A stretch of 59,803 nt of DNA from Nemertoderma westbladi (GCA_032718475.1 JAUCBJ010004928.1:1-59803), one strand, 5' to 3'; counted from the first letter of the stretch, positions 25,101-40,100 are shown. The notes: generated from the sequence alone by a model not told the origin. Translations and numbers: made by a program.

Positions 25101-28100
25101 AAAAATTACAATCAAAATTTACTAATACCAACAGTTAAATTAGCTGGAAATAAGTGCCGGAGCGTTAAGTTTTAAAAGTAATGTGAAATTAAAATTTAAC
25201 TAGGTAATAGTTAAAAGGGCAACACAGCAATATAGCAAAGCTAGTACGTGGCTGTGCGCCGTATAGGAGATTATTTACGAACTTAATACAGTAGTACATG
25301 TGTTCATTAGAATTACTACCGTATACGTTATATATAATTAAATTTAAAGCACCGCGTAGAAATATATGAATACATAAAAGTGAATGTATGTAGGCACGAC
25401 GTTTGAATTAAAAATTACAGACAAGGAGCCAAGTTAGAAATAAAGTAAACCCCAATTATAAGTGGATAACGGAATAGACAACAACGTTAATAATACGAGC
25501 CGTTAGCGACACCGCAATGAAAACTGACCAAAGCCTGGTGCTTTGGTTAGTTTTCAATGCGGTGTAGACCCCGCAGTTAAGTTCATTAATGAAATATTTT
25601 TTTAGTTTAGCAGAAAATATGTTTAATGATTGACACTCTTTAATTGAAATAGAAAATAAATTCCACAAAAAAGGACCGTGGATTAGGGCGTTAGAAAAGG
25701 GCGTGGAATATCGACTCTGAATTATTGGTCTTTGAGTCTAGTAGGACCAAATTGAGTTGACTATAGCTGTAGCAGAAGATGGTTGATCCATGAAGCATAT
25801 AGCGCAATAATAGTATAATAAAAAATTATAGTTGCATTAAATAAAAATAGTAGGCCTAGTTCTCCATCTCCGTCTCCGTCTCCCAGTGTCGTTGTTTCGC
25901 AGTATTGGATTGGCATGTTAAAGGTTAACAGCTACCGTATGTGGGTTCAGGGTGGTCCACTCCCATTTATATCGGTTGGTTTCAGAATTTGTATCAGTTG
26001 GTTATGTGGCCGCGTAAATAAGGATGCGCAGATGCCAACATAGGCTTCAGATCTGTACCGTTTCAACAGCTGTATTAGTATTGTTATAGTTATAGCAAGT
26101 ATAAATTGCGCGAAGGCCACTGAAACGCTTCAACATTTGGTTTAAGTTCCTCACTACTTCATGTGTTTCGCTACAATAATACATCCAGCCAGATACATGC
26201 CTATCCATGGATACAGCCAGGAGTAGTGGGGGTGTTGAGTTGACCCAAATAAGGCTCCTCTGCCTCTAAACCGTTCTTTCGGCTCATTTCAGCGTTTTAT
26301 CATGCTACAATGCTGATCGAAGGAATTGTTTCAATGGCTCTTTTTAATATTTCACATGCTGTGCAAAGGCTTATTAACACTTTCAACAGCGGTTTCAGTA
26401 TTTCCCATGCTGCACGAAGGCCTCTGATCAGTTTTACGACCAGCTCTTTTCAGTATTTCTCATGCTGCCTCTGAACAATTTCAGCAACTCTTTTCAGAAT
26501 TTATCACACAGCGTGAAAGCCATTGGACAGTTTTATCAGCTCTATAAGCCTATCATTCTTATGCCTGTAATGATATATTGTTAAATATGCTAAACCAGAT
26601 GGTTTAGGCGTATTGTTAACGCAGTACTCGTCCTCAGTACAAGCATCCTAGCGTTCGATCTGTTTTATCCTCCGCTTTGTAGGATATTTTTTTCGTCGTG
26701 AGGACCAGCCTGTGCACAATCTTATGCTTTGGCAGCCTCATGGAGTGAATAAGCATGGTGGACAGCCCATGACTTTCGTGAGACGCCTCCTAAAGGACAC
26801 GGCCTTGGCCTTGAAGATGCGGATAATCTCGCGAAAGTCATGGGGAATAGGGAGTTGTGGCGGTGCAACTTTGTTGATAAGCCGGCATAGCATTCTTAAT
26901 GTACGCTGCATTGGGCTTGCCAATTGTGGATTGCATGGTGGTGACAAAATAATGTTTTTGTTAAGCTGGCATAGCATCTCAATGTCCAGTTTCAATGCAG
27001 CAGGCCGATTATAGTAGTAGTCTCTGAATATTTGTCCTAAACATTGACAACGATCTTTATAACAACTATTCAAAGTATCGAAATTGTGCAAGTAACAAAC
27101 TGCTGATTGACGGCCAGGTGGATACATACATACATAGATAGATATACAACTGTATACATACACACCAAAACTTATGACAAATACTCCGCCTACTATGGGT
27201 AGGTTTGTTATTACTGATGTCATTCATGGTGAATTTTATCCACCATTGGGTTGACAACTATCCGCCAAAAATGCCACGCCCCGTTTCTCTCTCTTCTCCC
27301 CAAAAAACCCTTTTAGAAATGTTATCATAGTTGGAAACGGCGGGTGACAACGTATTTACTACCAGGTTATTTTGATATTTTATGAGATATATTTCACCCT
27401 CAGAGATGTTATTAAACCTCGGCTTCCTTCGCCTCTGTTAAATAACATGTCCTTGGGGAAAATATCTCGTAAAATAACAAAATAACCTGGTAATAAATAT
27501 AGATGTTACTAGATGCAACAGTTACAATTTATTGGAATTTAATACTCAATTAACAATTTATCCACAATGTTCTATTTCATCTTGATATTATTTGCGTTGT
27601 TAAATTCCAGCCTAATATTCAAATTCATTATTTTACTTATACAAATTTTATACCTTTCATGAAAGACAAAGCCGTAGTGTGAATGAACAGCAACAACATT
27701 ATAAAAGATATAAAACAATTGAAGTGAAAAAAAAGAAGTGCGATTTGATTTGAGATCTTGATAGGTTTGAATCCTAAATATTCAATTAATAATCAATCCT
27801 CAAAGTCAAGGAGACTCATGTTTTGGCTGTTGCGCACCAACTTGTACTCGAAGCGGTGGTGGGGGCTGCTTGGGTTTGTTGATGATGACTGATGACTTAT
27901 ATCGGTACTAATCGTTGTGTTTTATATTAATTGTTATTTTCTTGTTAGTGTATGTTTTCTTAGTGTTCAAGTGTAATATTAAAAGGATAATAAATCTTTA
28001 ATATTTCATAGAGAATTTAATATATTTCCTGCTGAGATTCATAACCATTGTAAACTCCTCACCCCATGAAAAAAATGTAAATTAATGTATTAATCTGTGT

Positions 28101-31100
28101 CAGTGTTTAATGTGAGATATTGAGAAATGAATTTAAGAAGGTAAAAGTGCAATTCGTCATTCAGGCAACAACGTATTGTAGGACTTAATTCTAGTATTAG
28201 CAGAAAATTAGCAGTGAAAAATGAGAATGTGCATCACATGTGGCTGCATGAATATTTTACATATATGTGGCATACATTGAAATGAAACAGTCCAGACACA
28301 TATGCAGTGCATACGTCTAAGCATATATGCTCCGAAAATGATACTGATAGTGCTGCATATGTGCATTATATTATATGTGCAGTGCACCAATATAATAATT
28401 TGTGAAAATGATGTGCCCATTCACATGCAAGCCACAAGTAGTGGCTTTGATCCAGAAAAATAATTTATTATTAGACCACATATGTGCTTATATTGCATAT
28501 ACTGTATATAATAACAGTTCGATACGGAGCACCTAAGTGGACATGAAATTCCTGTTCTTTCTTTTCCCTGTACCCCAACATAATGACTTACTTAGTCTCT
28601 ATATATTGACTATCTCATTATATTGACGTAGCTATCTCATTATATTGACTTAGCTATATCATTATATTGACGTAGCTATCTCAACATTGACTTAGCTATC
28701 TCATTATATTGACTTAGCTATCTCATTATATTGACTTAGCTATCTTAATATATTGACTTAGCTATCTCATTATATTGACTTAGCTATCTCATTATATTGA
28801 CTTAGCTATCTCATTATATTGACGTAGCTATCTCATTATATTGACGTAGCTATCTCAACATTGACTTAACTATATTATTATATTGACGTAGCTATCTCAT
28901 TATATTGACTTAGCTATCTTATTATATTGACGTAGCTATCTCATTATATTGACTTAGCTATCTCATTATATTGACTTAGCTATCTCATTATATTGACGTA
29001 GCTATCTCAACATTGACTTAACTATATTATTATATTGACGTAGCTATCTCATTATATTGACTTAGCTATCTCATTATATTGACGTAGCTATCTCATTATA
29101 TTGACGAAGCTTTCTCAACATTGACTTAACTATATTATTATATTGACGTAGCTATCTCATTATATTGACGTAGCTATCTCAACATTGACTTAACTATATC
29201 ATTATATTGACGTAGCTATCTCATTATATTGACGTAGCTATCTCATTATATTGACTTAGCTATCTCATTATATTGACGTAGCTATCTCAACATTGACTTA
29301 ACTATATTATTATAATGACGTAGCTATCTCAACATTGACTTAACTATATTATTATATTGACGTAACTATCTCAACATTGACTTAACTATCTCATTATATT
29401 GACGTAGCTATCTCATTATATTGACTTAGCTATCTCATTATATTGACTTAGCTATCTTAATATATTGACTTAGCTATCTCATTATATTGACTTAGCTATC
29501 TCATTATATTGACTTAGCTATCTTAATATATTGACTTAGCTATCTCATTATATTGACTTAGCTATCTCATTATATTGACGTAGCTATCTCGTTATATTGA
29601 CGTAGCTATCTCAACATTGACTTAACTATCTTATTATATTGACGTAGCTATCTCATTATATTGACTTAGCTATCTCATTATATTGACTTAGCTATCTCAT
29701 TATATTGACGTAGCTATCTCATTATATTGACGTAGCTTTCTCAACATTGACTTAACTATATTATTATATTGACGTAGCTATCTCAACATTGACTTAACTA
29801 TATTATTATATTGACGTAGCTATCTCATTATATTGACGTAGCTATCTCAACATTGACTTAACTATATTATTATAATGACGTAGCTATCTCAACATTGACT
29901 TAACTATATTATTATATTGACGTAGCTATCTCAACATTGACTTAACTATATTATTATATTGACGTAGCTATCTCAACATTGACTTAACTATATTATTATA
30001 TTGACGTAGCTATCTCAACATTGACTTAACTATATTATTATATTGACGTAGCTATCTCAACATTGACTTAACTATATTGACGTAGCTATCTCATTATATT
30101 GACGTAGCTATCTCAACATTGACTTAACTATCGCATTATATTGACATAGCTAACTTAGCTATCTCAATATATTGACGTAGCTATCTCATTATATTGACGT
30201 AGCTATCTCATTATATTGACTTAGCTATCTCATTATATTGACGTAGCTATCTCATTATATTGACTTATCTCATTATATTGACTTAGCTAACTTAGTTATC
30301 TTAATATATTAACTTAGCTATCTCATTATATTGACTTAGCTATATCATTATATTAACTTAGCAATCTTAATATATTGACTTAGCTATCTCATTATATTGA
30401 CTTAGCTATCTCATTATATTGACGTAGCTATCTCATTATATTGACGTAGCTATCTCAACATTGACTTAACTATATTATTATATTGACGTAGCTATCTCAT
30501 TATATTGACTTAGCTACCTCATTATATTGACGTAGCTATCTCATTATATTGACTTAGCTATCTCATTATATTGACTTAGCTATCTAATTATATTGACGTA
30601 GCTATCTCATTATATTGACGTAGCTATCTCAACATTGACTTAACTATATTATTATATTGACGTAGCTATCTCATTATATTGACTTAGCTATCTCATTATA
30701 TTGACGTAGCTATCTCAACATTGACTTAACTATATTATTATATTGACGTAGCTATCTCAACATTGACTTAACTATATTATTATATTGACGTAGCTATCTC
30801 AACATTGACTTAACTATATTATTATATTGACGTAGCTATCTCAACATTGACTTAACTATATTATTATATTGACGTAGCTATCTCAACATTGACTTAACTA
30901 TATTGACGTAGCTATCTCATTATATTGACGTAGCTATCTCAACATTGACTTAACTATCGCATTATATTGACATAGCTAACTTAGCTATCTCAATATATTG
31001 ACGTAGCTATCTCATTATATTGACGAGCTATCTCATTATATTGACTTAGCTATCTCATTATATTGACGTAGCTATCTCATTATATTGACTTATCTCATTA

Positions 31101-34100
31101 TATTGACTTAGCTAACTTAGTTATCTTAATATATTAACTTAGCTATCTCATTATATTGACTTAGCTATATCATTATATTGACTTAGCAATCTTAATATAT
31201 TGACTTAGCTATCTCATTATATTGACTTAGCTATCTCATTATATTGACGTAGCTATCTCATTATATTGACGTAGCTATCTCAACATTGACTTAACTATAT
31301 TATTATATTGACGTAGCTATCTCATTATATTGACTTAGCTACCTCATTATATTGACGTAGCTATCTCATTATATTGACTTAGCTATCTCATTATATTGAC
31401 TTAGCTATCTAATTATATTGACGTAGCTATCTCATTATATTGACGTAGCTATCTCAACATTGACTTAACTATATTATTATATTGACGTAGCTATCTCATT
31501 ATATTGACTTAGCTATCTCATTATATTGACGTAGCTATCTCAACATTGACTTAACTATATTATTATATTGACGTAGCTATCTCATTATATTGACTTAGCT
31601 ATCTCATTATATTGACGTAGCTATCTCAACATTGACTTAACTATATTATTATATTGACGTAGCTATCTCAACATTGACTTAACTATATTATTATATTGAC
31701 GTAGCTATCTCAACATTGACTTAACTATATTATTATATTGACGTAGCTATCTCAACATTGACTTAACTATATTATTATATTGACGTAGCTATCTCAACAT
31801 TGACTTAACTATATTATTATATTGACGTAGCTATCTCAACATTGACTTAACTATATTGACGTAGCTATCTCATTATATTGACGTAGCTATCTCAACATTG
31901 ACTTAACTATCGCATTATATTGACATAGCTAACTTAGCTATCTCAATATATTGACGTAGCTATCTCATTATATTGACGAGCTATCTCATTATATTGACTT
32001 AGCTATCTCATTATATTGACGTAGCTATCTCATTATATTGACTTATCTCATTATATTGACTTAGCTAACTTAGTTATCTTAATATATTAACTTAGCTATC
32101 TCATTATATTGACTTAGCTATATCATTATATTGACTTAGCAATCTTAATATATTGACTTAGCTATCTCATTATATTGACTTAGCTATCTCATTATATTGA
32201 CGTAGCTATCTCATTATATTGACGTAGCTATCTCAACATTGACTTAACTATATTATTATATTGACGTAGCTATCTCATTATATTGACTTAGCTACCTCAT
32301 TATATTGACGTAGCTATCTCATTATATTGACTTAGCTATCTCATTATATTGACTTAGCTATCTAATTATATTGACGTAGCTATCTCATTATATTGACGTA
32401 GCTATCTCAACATTGACTTAACTATATTATTATATTGACGTAGCTATCTCATTATATTGACTTAGCTATCTCATTATATTGACGTAGCTATCTCAACATT
32501 GACTTAACTATATTATTATATTGACGTAGCTATCTCAACATTGACTTAACTATATTATTATATTGACGTAACTATCGCAACATTGACTTAACTATTGTAG
32601 TGAGTGAAAGCTCAAAGGATCTAAGTTCAGGTAATCAGTATTGTCAGTTCGGGACTGTACCGGTAGTGAGTTGATGCTGCTGTACTGCAGTACTGCAGTA
32701 CTGCGATACTGCTTGATACTGCTAGACTGCAGTACTGCGATACTGCTTGATACTGCTGCTGTTTGTTGTATGTAATGCAGAATACTGGTGTGCGGATCTA
32801 ATATCATAATAATACTGATACTTAATATATGCAATATATGATCTACACAACACAAGCTAACCGGGCCTTGTTAGTGCTATACCGGTACCGAGTATTATTA
32901 TAATGGCGCCTAAGATATCAGACTACGTCAGCAAGTACGACGGAACGAGCGACGGGTGCGCATGGTTAAACACGTTTAATGATATTTTTGAAATATTAAT
33001 GATTGAATCGAAACTAAACGAAGAGAGTCGAGCGACCTACTTGCGATTATGCTTGAAAGGGGCAGCTCACGATGTGATTAGCCAATTAACAGAAACTGAG
33101 AAAAGTGATTTTGATATGATTCGTCGCAAGTTGATCGAGGCGTTCGCAGATACCGCTTATACAGCATACGAATGTTAAACATGGACTGATGTACTGTTAC
33201 TACACAGATCTGGATTGGGTGCATCAGTTAAGAATCGAACGTTGCTGGGAAACGAAACAGCTGACACATATTTAGCTGACTTACGGCGTTTGATATCTTT
33301 GTTTACCGAGGATACAAAAAGTAAATGTGCGAGTGACATACTTGCAGTTCAATTCGCGAATGGACTCCCAGATAGCGTACGTAGCGAAGTTAAGGCGATG
33401 GCAGGTAAGGTTGCAATCGAGGAGCTATTAGGTCAAGCGAGACGAATGTTAGCGGAACAACACGTCACTGTCGAGAGATTTGGTGCTTTGGGAATTCGCG
33501 GTTGGCAAAATTGCGGGAGAAGTGGAATGCGAGGAGGATCGGGCATTGGTCGCGGTGCCGTTGCAAATTATGGGTATGGTAGCAGTGGGCGTGGCAATGG
33601 TAACGATGGACGATGCTTTCAGTGCGAGCAATTTGGACATTTTGCACGTGATTGTCCAAACAGTATTCGAGGAGCAAGGGGAGGAAATAGCGATGCTTGC
33701 TTTAAATGTGGTGAACCGGGTCATGTTGCTAGGGGTTGTCGTGGTGGTGGACGTAATAACACTACTGGTGGAAATTCTGGAGTCCTGGGAAATAGATGGC
33801 AGGGTAATGGTGATGGTCAGTCGGGAAATGGGAGGCAAGGGCCGTTGCAGCCAACGGACGGTTCCTCGCAAAATTAGAGAACATTGTCCCAGTTGTTGGC
33901 ATGCAGGTTCGGGATGAAACAGGGATGGAGTTTAAAGTAAACACGCTTATAGATTCTGGCTGTAGCAAATCTCTGGTATCCTATCAATGGTGTAAACAGA
34001 GAAATATCTGCGTAAAATATTATTCTGAAGCAAACAGGAAACATAATATTGTAATGTTAGATGGTGAGTCAGAGACCCAGGTGATTGGAGAAATTGTTAT

Positions 34101-37100
34101 AAACATTGATAAAATAGATGGTATTGTGCAACAACCTTCAAACACTTTTCTAGTTATTTCAAAAATACTGAATGGAGAGATGGTAATTTTGGGGTACGAT
34201 ATCATAAAGCAGATGAGTCCAATTATGTTGATAAAGGTGCTTCATGGAAAAACCAACCAGTGTGCGCTGAACGAAATGGTAGGCAGAGCTGCCAAGATGA
34301 GTGATGTCGTTGTAAACTCACCACCATTGACTGCTGTTAAATCAAGAGTTGAACCTATAATCGAATTGAATGAGTCGGATTTCCACTGCACATTCGATGG
34401 TAAGGACTGGATAGCTGAGTTTAAATGGAAAAATGGACAGATTCCAACGCTGCATAACACCGTGACCCAGTATAAAATTCGTCCCGATCATCAAGATATG
34501 TTTGAGAAAGCAATGGAAGAGTGGATCGATCAAGGTTGGATTATTGAGTATGATCCACTTCAACATGGAGAAGTGAAGGGAACATTACCGATCATGGGTA
34601 AGCATGAGCCGAAGAAGGAGCGATTTCGTCCTATACTGGACTATAGAGAACTTAATCGTTATATTGAAAACTCTCCAGGACGTGAAGCTGCGGTGTGCGG
34701 GGAGAAAATGCGTATCTGGCACCGTATGCGAAGTAAAACTGCTATTGTAGATTTACGCTGGGCGTATATGCAAATTAAAATAAGTGAATCCTTAAGAACC
34801 TTTCAAACTGTGGTGTATAAGGGGCGTCGGTACATCGTGACGGTTATGGGATATGGGATGGCACCTGCTCCAAAAATCATGGACTGTGTGGTCGAGACAG
34901 TTTTGGCTGAGGATGAGGAAGTGGGTAACTCTAGTGCTAATTTTCGGGATGACATTTATATTAATACAGATCGTATTTTGGCAGATAAAGTTCGCATGCA
35001 CTTAGCCGAATATGGGTTGATAACAAAACCATCAGAACCAATTCAAAATGGTAGTCGTGTGCTTGGATTATATATCACCGAGGATCGAAATGGTAGGTTG
35101 TTATGGAATCGAGACTCTGAGATACCTGATAAAGTTCCTGATAGAATAACGCGACGTGATTTATATGTGTTGTGTGGTAAATTGATTGGCCACTACCCGA
35201 TATCAGGATGGTTACGGCCCGCTTGTGCGTGGCTACAAAGATGCTGCAGTGGTATTCCATGGGATTGTGTAGTGGACGACAGCATACAGGTAATGATGAA
35301 AGAAACAGTGGAACGCTTAAAAACTGATGATCCAGTGACAGGAGAGTGGGTGGTTCAGTCTACAACCCGTGGTGTGGTATGGACTGATGCAAGTTAAATC
35401 GCAAAAGGAATCATTATCGAGATTGGTGGTACAACAGTGGAAGACGCTGCTTGGTTACGGAAGGCAAACGATTCCAGTCACATCAACATTGCTGAGCTTG
35501 ACGCAGCTATTGAAGGCTTGAATTTAGCTATAGATTGGGGCCTAAAAGAAATAGAATTGATGGTGGCATTCAGTTGGTTAAAGGCCGTGGTTACTGATTC
35601 TCATCACATTAAAACAAAGGGACAGTCGAGAAAATTAATCACTAGACGTCTAGACCTGTTAGCAACCACAATCAAAGAGTTTGAGCTCACTATTCATCCT
35701 TATCTAATCGGTACGAATGAAAACAAAGCAGATCCGATGACTCGGGTTCCCAAGACATGGCTAAAACAAAATGTTGAAGAATGCGATGAAGATACAACTA
35801 TAAAAGCAGACGTTGCAGCTGTTACTGATATACATGATAGAGTTACTGAGATACATCAAATATTTCATCCTGGAGTGGAGCGCACAACCGAATTGTGTGC
35901 TCAAGATCGTGAATTGAACAGCCAAGTGAATAAAAAACTCATTAACTCAAAAATTATTAAAGATTAAAAAACTCAAAAACTCATTATTGGGACGCAGGTT
36001 CCACGAAAGTAAAGCATGCATGGACCCGATTATCAATAGACTTTGTCGAATATGGAACTCGCCATTATCTCTCTGTCAAAGATTGTGCAACGAGCTATAC
36101 AATAATTCGGTGTGTTGCGAATCTAACTGCAGCCAGTGCAATCCGGCAGCTGCAACAGATTTTTACAGAAATGGGCCCCCCGGATCAAGTTATTGCGGAC
36201 CATGGCCCAGCGTTTTGGAGCACAGACTTGCAAGAATTCATGAAGTTGTGGGAAGTACAGTTGTCATAAGCATGTGCCTATCGCCCTCAGGGCAATCCTG
36301 TTGAACGAGTACATCGAACTGTCAAGGCCTGGGCTGCGCGATCTGGTGAAACACTGGAACAGGCCGCTTTCTGGTTTAATAACACCAAAGGGAGAAACAA
36401 AGACACGACGCCAGCTGAGACGTGTTTCCGAGGTCTCGCAGAACGTAGATCAAAGTTACCTGGAATCACCCCTGTTGAAATTGCAGTAGACACAACAGTG
36501 CCAGTGCACAAAATAGCACCTGGTGATTGGGTATATGTTAAACCGGGTAGCCATGTGAAGTGCTGGAGACAGTGGAAAGGTCCAGTTCGTGTAGACTCGG
36601 TGGACAACTGGGCAGTGGTAATTAAAGGAGTAAGAAGACATTTTAACGATGTCAGAAAAACATGTGAACCAGAAAACATCTACCAACCAGAACGTGACAT
36701 ATATCATAGTATGGAAGGCGACAATGGCAGTGATGACGAGGATAGCGAGTATAAAGACGAAGACGACGACTCTCATGATGAGGTAACTGCTAGGCCAACA
36801 ACACGCATCGGTCATCAAGTACGCCCCCCCCCTCAAGGTATATTGAAGAGTGTTGAATAATAGTGGCACTTTGCGAATTATTTCGAACTAACCTGAGAAC
36901 ATTATCATATGGCAGCGCATGACTACCAAACTAAAACTGAAACTATGGCACACTTACAGTACATTGTATGAAATTAAAGTTTTGAAAAAACTGGGGGGGA
37001 TGTAGTGAGTGAAAGCTCAAAGGATCTAAGTTCAGGTAATCAGTATTGTCAGTTCGGGACTGTACCGGTAGTGAGTTGATACTGCTGTACTGCGATACTG

Positions 37101-40100
37101 CTTGACTGCGGTACTGCTGCTGTTTGTTGTATGTAATGCAGAATACTGGTGTGCGGATCTAATATCATAATAATAGAGATACTTAATATATGCAATATAT
37201 GATCTACGCAACACAACTATATTATTATATTGACGTAGCTATCTCAACATTGACTTGACTATATTATTATATTGACGTAGCTATCTCATTATATTGACGT
37301 AGCTATCTCAACATTGACTTAACTATCGCATTATATTGACGTAGCTAACTTAGCTATCTCAATATATTGACGTAGCAAGTAGTTGACGCAGTAAAAATAT
37401 ATGTACTCACGGGTTGTCAGAATTTATATTATTATTTGTATTGTATTTAATTAATTTCGTTAATTTTAAATAGTATCCAAAAGTATAGTATCCTACCATG
37501 CGGCCCCTAAGACTCCTATTTGATCGCAACATTCATACCATTAATAGATTAATATTTATTTTTTAAATATGATTGTATTATTTTATTATATTATTACTAT
37601 AATTATTTATTTATATATTAATATTATTTAAGTCATATTGTCTTTCAGGTGTTTTTTTAATGTTTGTTTAAATATTGTTGCGGATTTTATATTTATAATA
37701 TTGTTTGGTAGACTGTTCCAAAATAAAGGTCCTAACACGGAGATAGATTGGTGAGCGACATGTAGATGAGTTAGAGGAATTACTAGTTTACCTGAGGCGG
37801 ACGATCGGGTGTTGTAATGATGAAATTCAGATGATTTAGAAAATAGAGTCGATAAAGGGTGATTTGTGTTTGATAAAGCATCAAAAAGTAGTTGGCCTAA
37901 GTGAAATTTAAATAGAGATTCAAGGGGAAGAATATTTAATGATCTGTAAATAGGGACAGAGGAAGCTTGGTAGTGGCTAAAAGTTATGCAGCGAATTATT
38001 TTATTAATTTTTATTCTAAGCGGGCGTATTGTCGTTGTATGTGTGGAACCCCATGCTAATATAGAGTATGTAATATACGGATGTACGAGACAGAAGTAGA
38101 GTGTGCAAAGAATTTCAAGGGGAAATATGTGCCTTAATTTATAAAAAATGCCTGATGTTTTGCAAATTTTAGCGAGGATATAATTAATATGTGATTTCCA
38201 ATTTAGTTTTCGGTCCATCAATACACCTAGAAATTTCGCACACTCCACCTGTTTAATATTATTGTTTTTTATTTTTATTTTCGGTAAGCAGTCGTGCCGT
38301 TGATTACTGGATATGAAATATTCTGTTTTAGTTAGGTTTAGTGATAAGCGGTTGTCGACTAGCCAATCAGAGATCTTGTCTAGCTCGTAGTTAGCAGTAG
38401 TAATTAGTAGTTCAAGATCTTTGTGGCTATGAAGAAGGGTTGTGTCATCAGCGAAGAGGGTGGTCAGAAGGTTAGAAGCGTTAGGTAGATCATTAATATA
38501 TAGTAAGAAGAGTAGTGGTGATAATACCGAACCTTGGGGAGTGCCACAACTCAGATGCAAAGGCGGTGAAAGACAGTTATTTAGTTTGATAAAAAGCTTT
38601 GAAATAAATTTTTTGGTGTTCCGCGGATTCCATATGTATCTAATTTTTTTAATAAAATGTTGTGATCTAATGTATCGAATGCTTTTTTCAAGTCGATATA
38701 GATAGCACAGGCTGAGTTTTTAGAGTCCAGTATAGATCGAATTTTTTCAGTAACCGTTAATATGGCATATGATGTTGATATTTTTTTCCTGAAGCCGAAC
38801 TGTCGTGATGCTAAAATTGAAAAGCGTTCGAGGTAGTTTTGAAGTTGGGAATATATAATTTGTTCATAAATTTTGCTAAATACCGGTAAGAGAGAAATTG
38901 GGCGATAGTTATTTGGATCGAGTGGATCACCCCCCTTATAGTTTGGTATTATTTTAGCATATTTTAGGCAATCAGGAAAGTTTCCAATAGTAATCTCTCT
39001 CGGGGCAAATACCACACCCTGGTTTGCCATTCCACAGGGTGGGTGTCGCAATGGAGTCAGATATGAGGCCCATCACCCATATCTACTCTGGCGTACATAT
39101 AATAGTAATAGATAGGTTAATTAAGTAAGTAAGGTGGTGATAGGTGAGCAAGTGGTTCAGCAATGGTTCTTAGAAGTTTAGAAGGAAAGTTATCGTTAGT
39201 AGCGGAGTTTGTATTTAATTGTAGTATCAAGTAGTGGAATACCGGGACAGTAGTGGGTACTAGAGAGAATGATTTAGAATTATAGCTACGGATGTGTCGG
39301 GTAGGTGATCGTACTGGGCGGGGCATAGAACGTTCTAATTTTGAGCCTATAGAACTGAAATGCTCATTTAATGTGGAGGCAATTTTAATAGGGTCATTTG
39401 TTGTTTTGATGCCGTCGCTCGTAATAAAATTCATCTTAGTTGGCATTGCCGATTTTTTGGATCTATATAGAACAGAATTAATAACAGCCCAGGTTTTGCG
39501 CATGTTGCCTCTGTTTTTATTAAATTGTGACTCATAGTACGATTTTTCTGCAGCTTTTAATATTGTATTAAGACCGTTTTTATATTTTTTGTAATTTGAT
39601 CCGTTATATGCTGTTGGAATTTTTAAAAATTTGGAGAAAAGTCTGTTCTTTTTTTTAATACATTTTAATAAGGCTTGAGTTATCCATGGTTTGTGTGTAA
39701 TCTTCCTTTTCAGTATAAATTTTTTTTGTAGGTGTTTATTACATATTTTTTCAAAATATTGGTAAAAGTGTTCGAATTTTGAGTCAAATTTCGAATATCT
39801 TGCGATCTGTATGAGCTCATTGGAACCGATTGGAAGTCAAATAAAAAGTCTGTGGCCTTAAATTTTGAGTAGTCATAGGTTGTTATTTTTTTGGGTTGTT
39901 CAAAAAATGCTGAGAACTCCTGAAAAATTGCAAAAGTTGCTAAATGGTCCGTTGTGCCATACTCAGATAAAAAGACTCCAGAGCTGTTTATGCATGTCGA
40001 AATATTTGTAATTATATGATCCAGGGTAGAGTTTGCTCCAAAGACTATACGTGTAGGTTGTTTTATAAGCTGAGTAAAACCGTAAGAGGATATTGTCTTA

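Larger units (their letters stand above)
32596..37215 (+). mobile_element. Full-length but inactive LTR retrotransposon
   Basis: Structure: LTR (TG...CA) at 32,596-32,854, gag, protease-RT-RNase H, broken integrase, polypurine tract, LTR at 37,001-37,215. Flanking actat duplications show a genuine insertion into the minisatellite. The polyprotein order (protease before RT and RNase H, integrase last) and the CCHC gag fit the Ty3/Gypsy order; the RT family ([21 protein letters not shown]) is a divergent one I recall from other invertebrates. It is disabled by in-frame TAA codons at 33,176, 35,395 and 36,267, and by a break between 35,967 and 36,003. No primer-binding site was confidently identified. 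Confidence 0.92.

Noticed and set aside
28600-32595. Splice-site origin for the second minisatellite, as for the first
   Set aside because: The unit contains no GTRAGT donor or acceptor consensus and no adjacent exon matches it.
32904-32910. TGGCGCC as a primer-binding site for the LTR element
   Set aside because: It lies inside the gag start codon region, about 50 bp from the LTR, and does not extend as a tRNA 3'-end complement.
33449-33917. Minus- and plus-strand frames overlapping gag (33,871-33,449; 33,480-33,917)
   Set aside because: Low-complexity shadows of the Gly-rich gag sequence.
34000-35397. Classification of the LTR element as BEL/Pao
   Set aside because: Domain order is not distinctive and the RT motifs did not match BEL from memory; it was left as Ty3/Gypsy-like with uncertainty.
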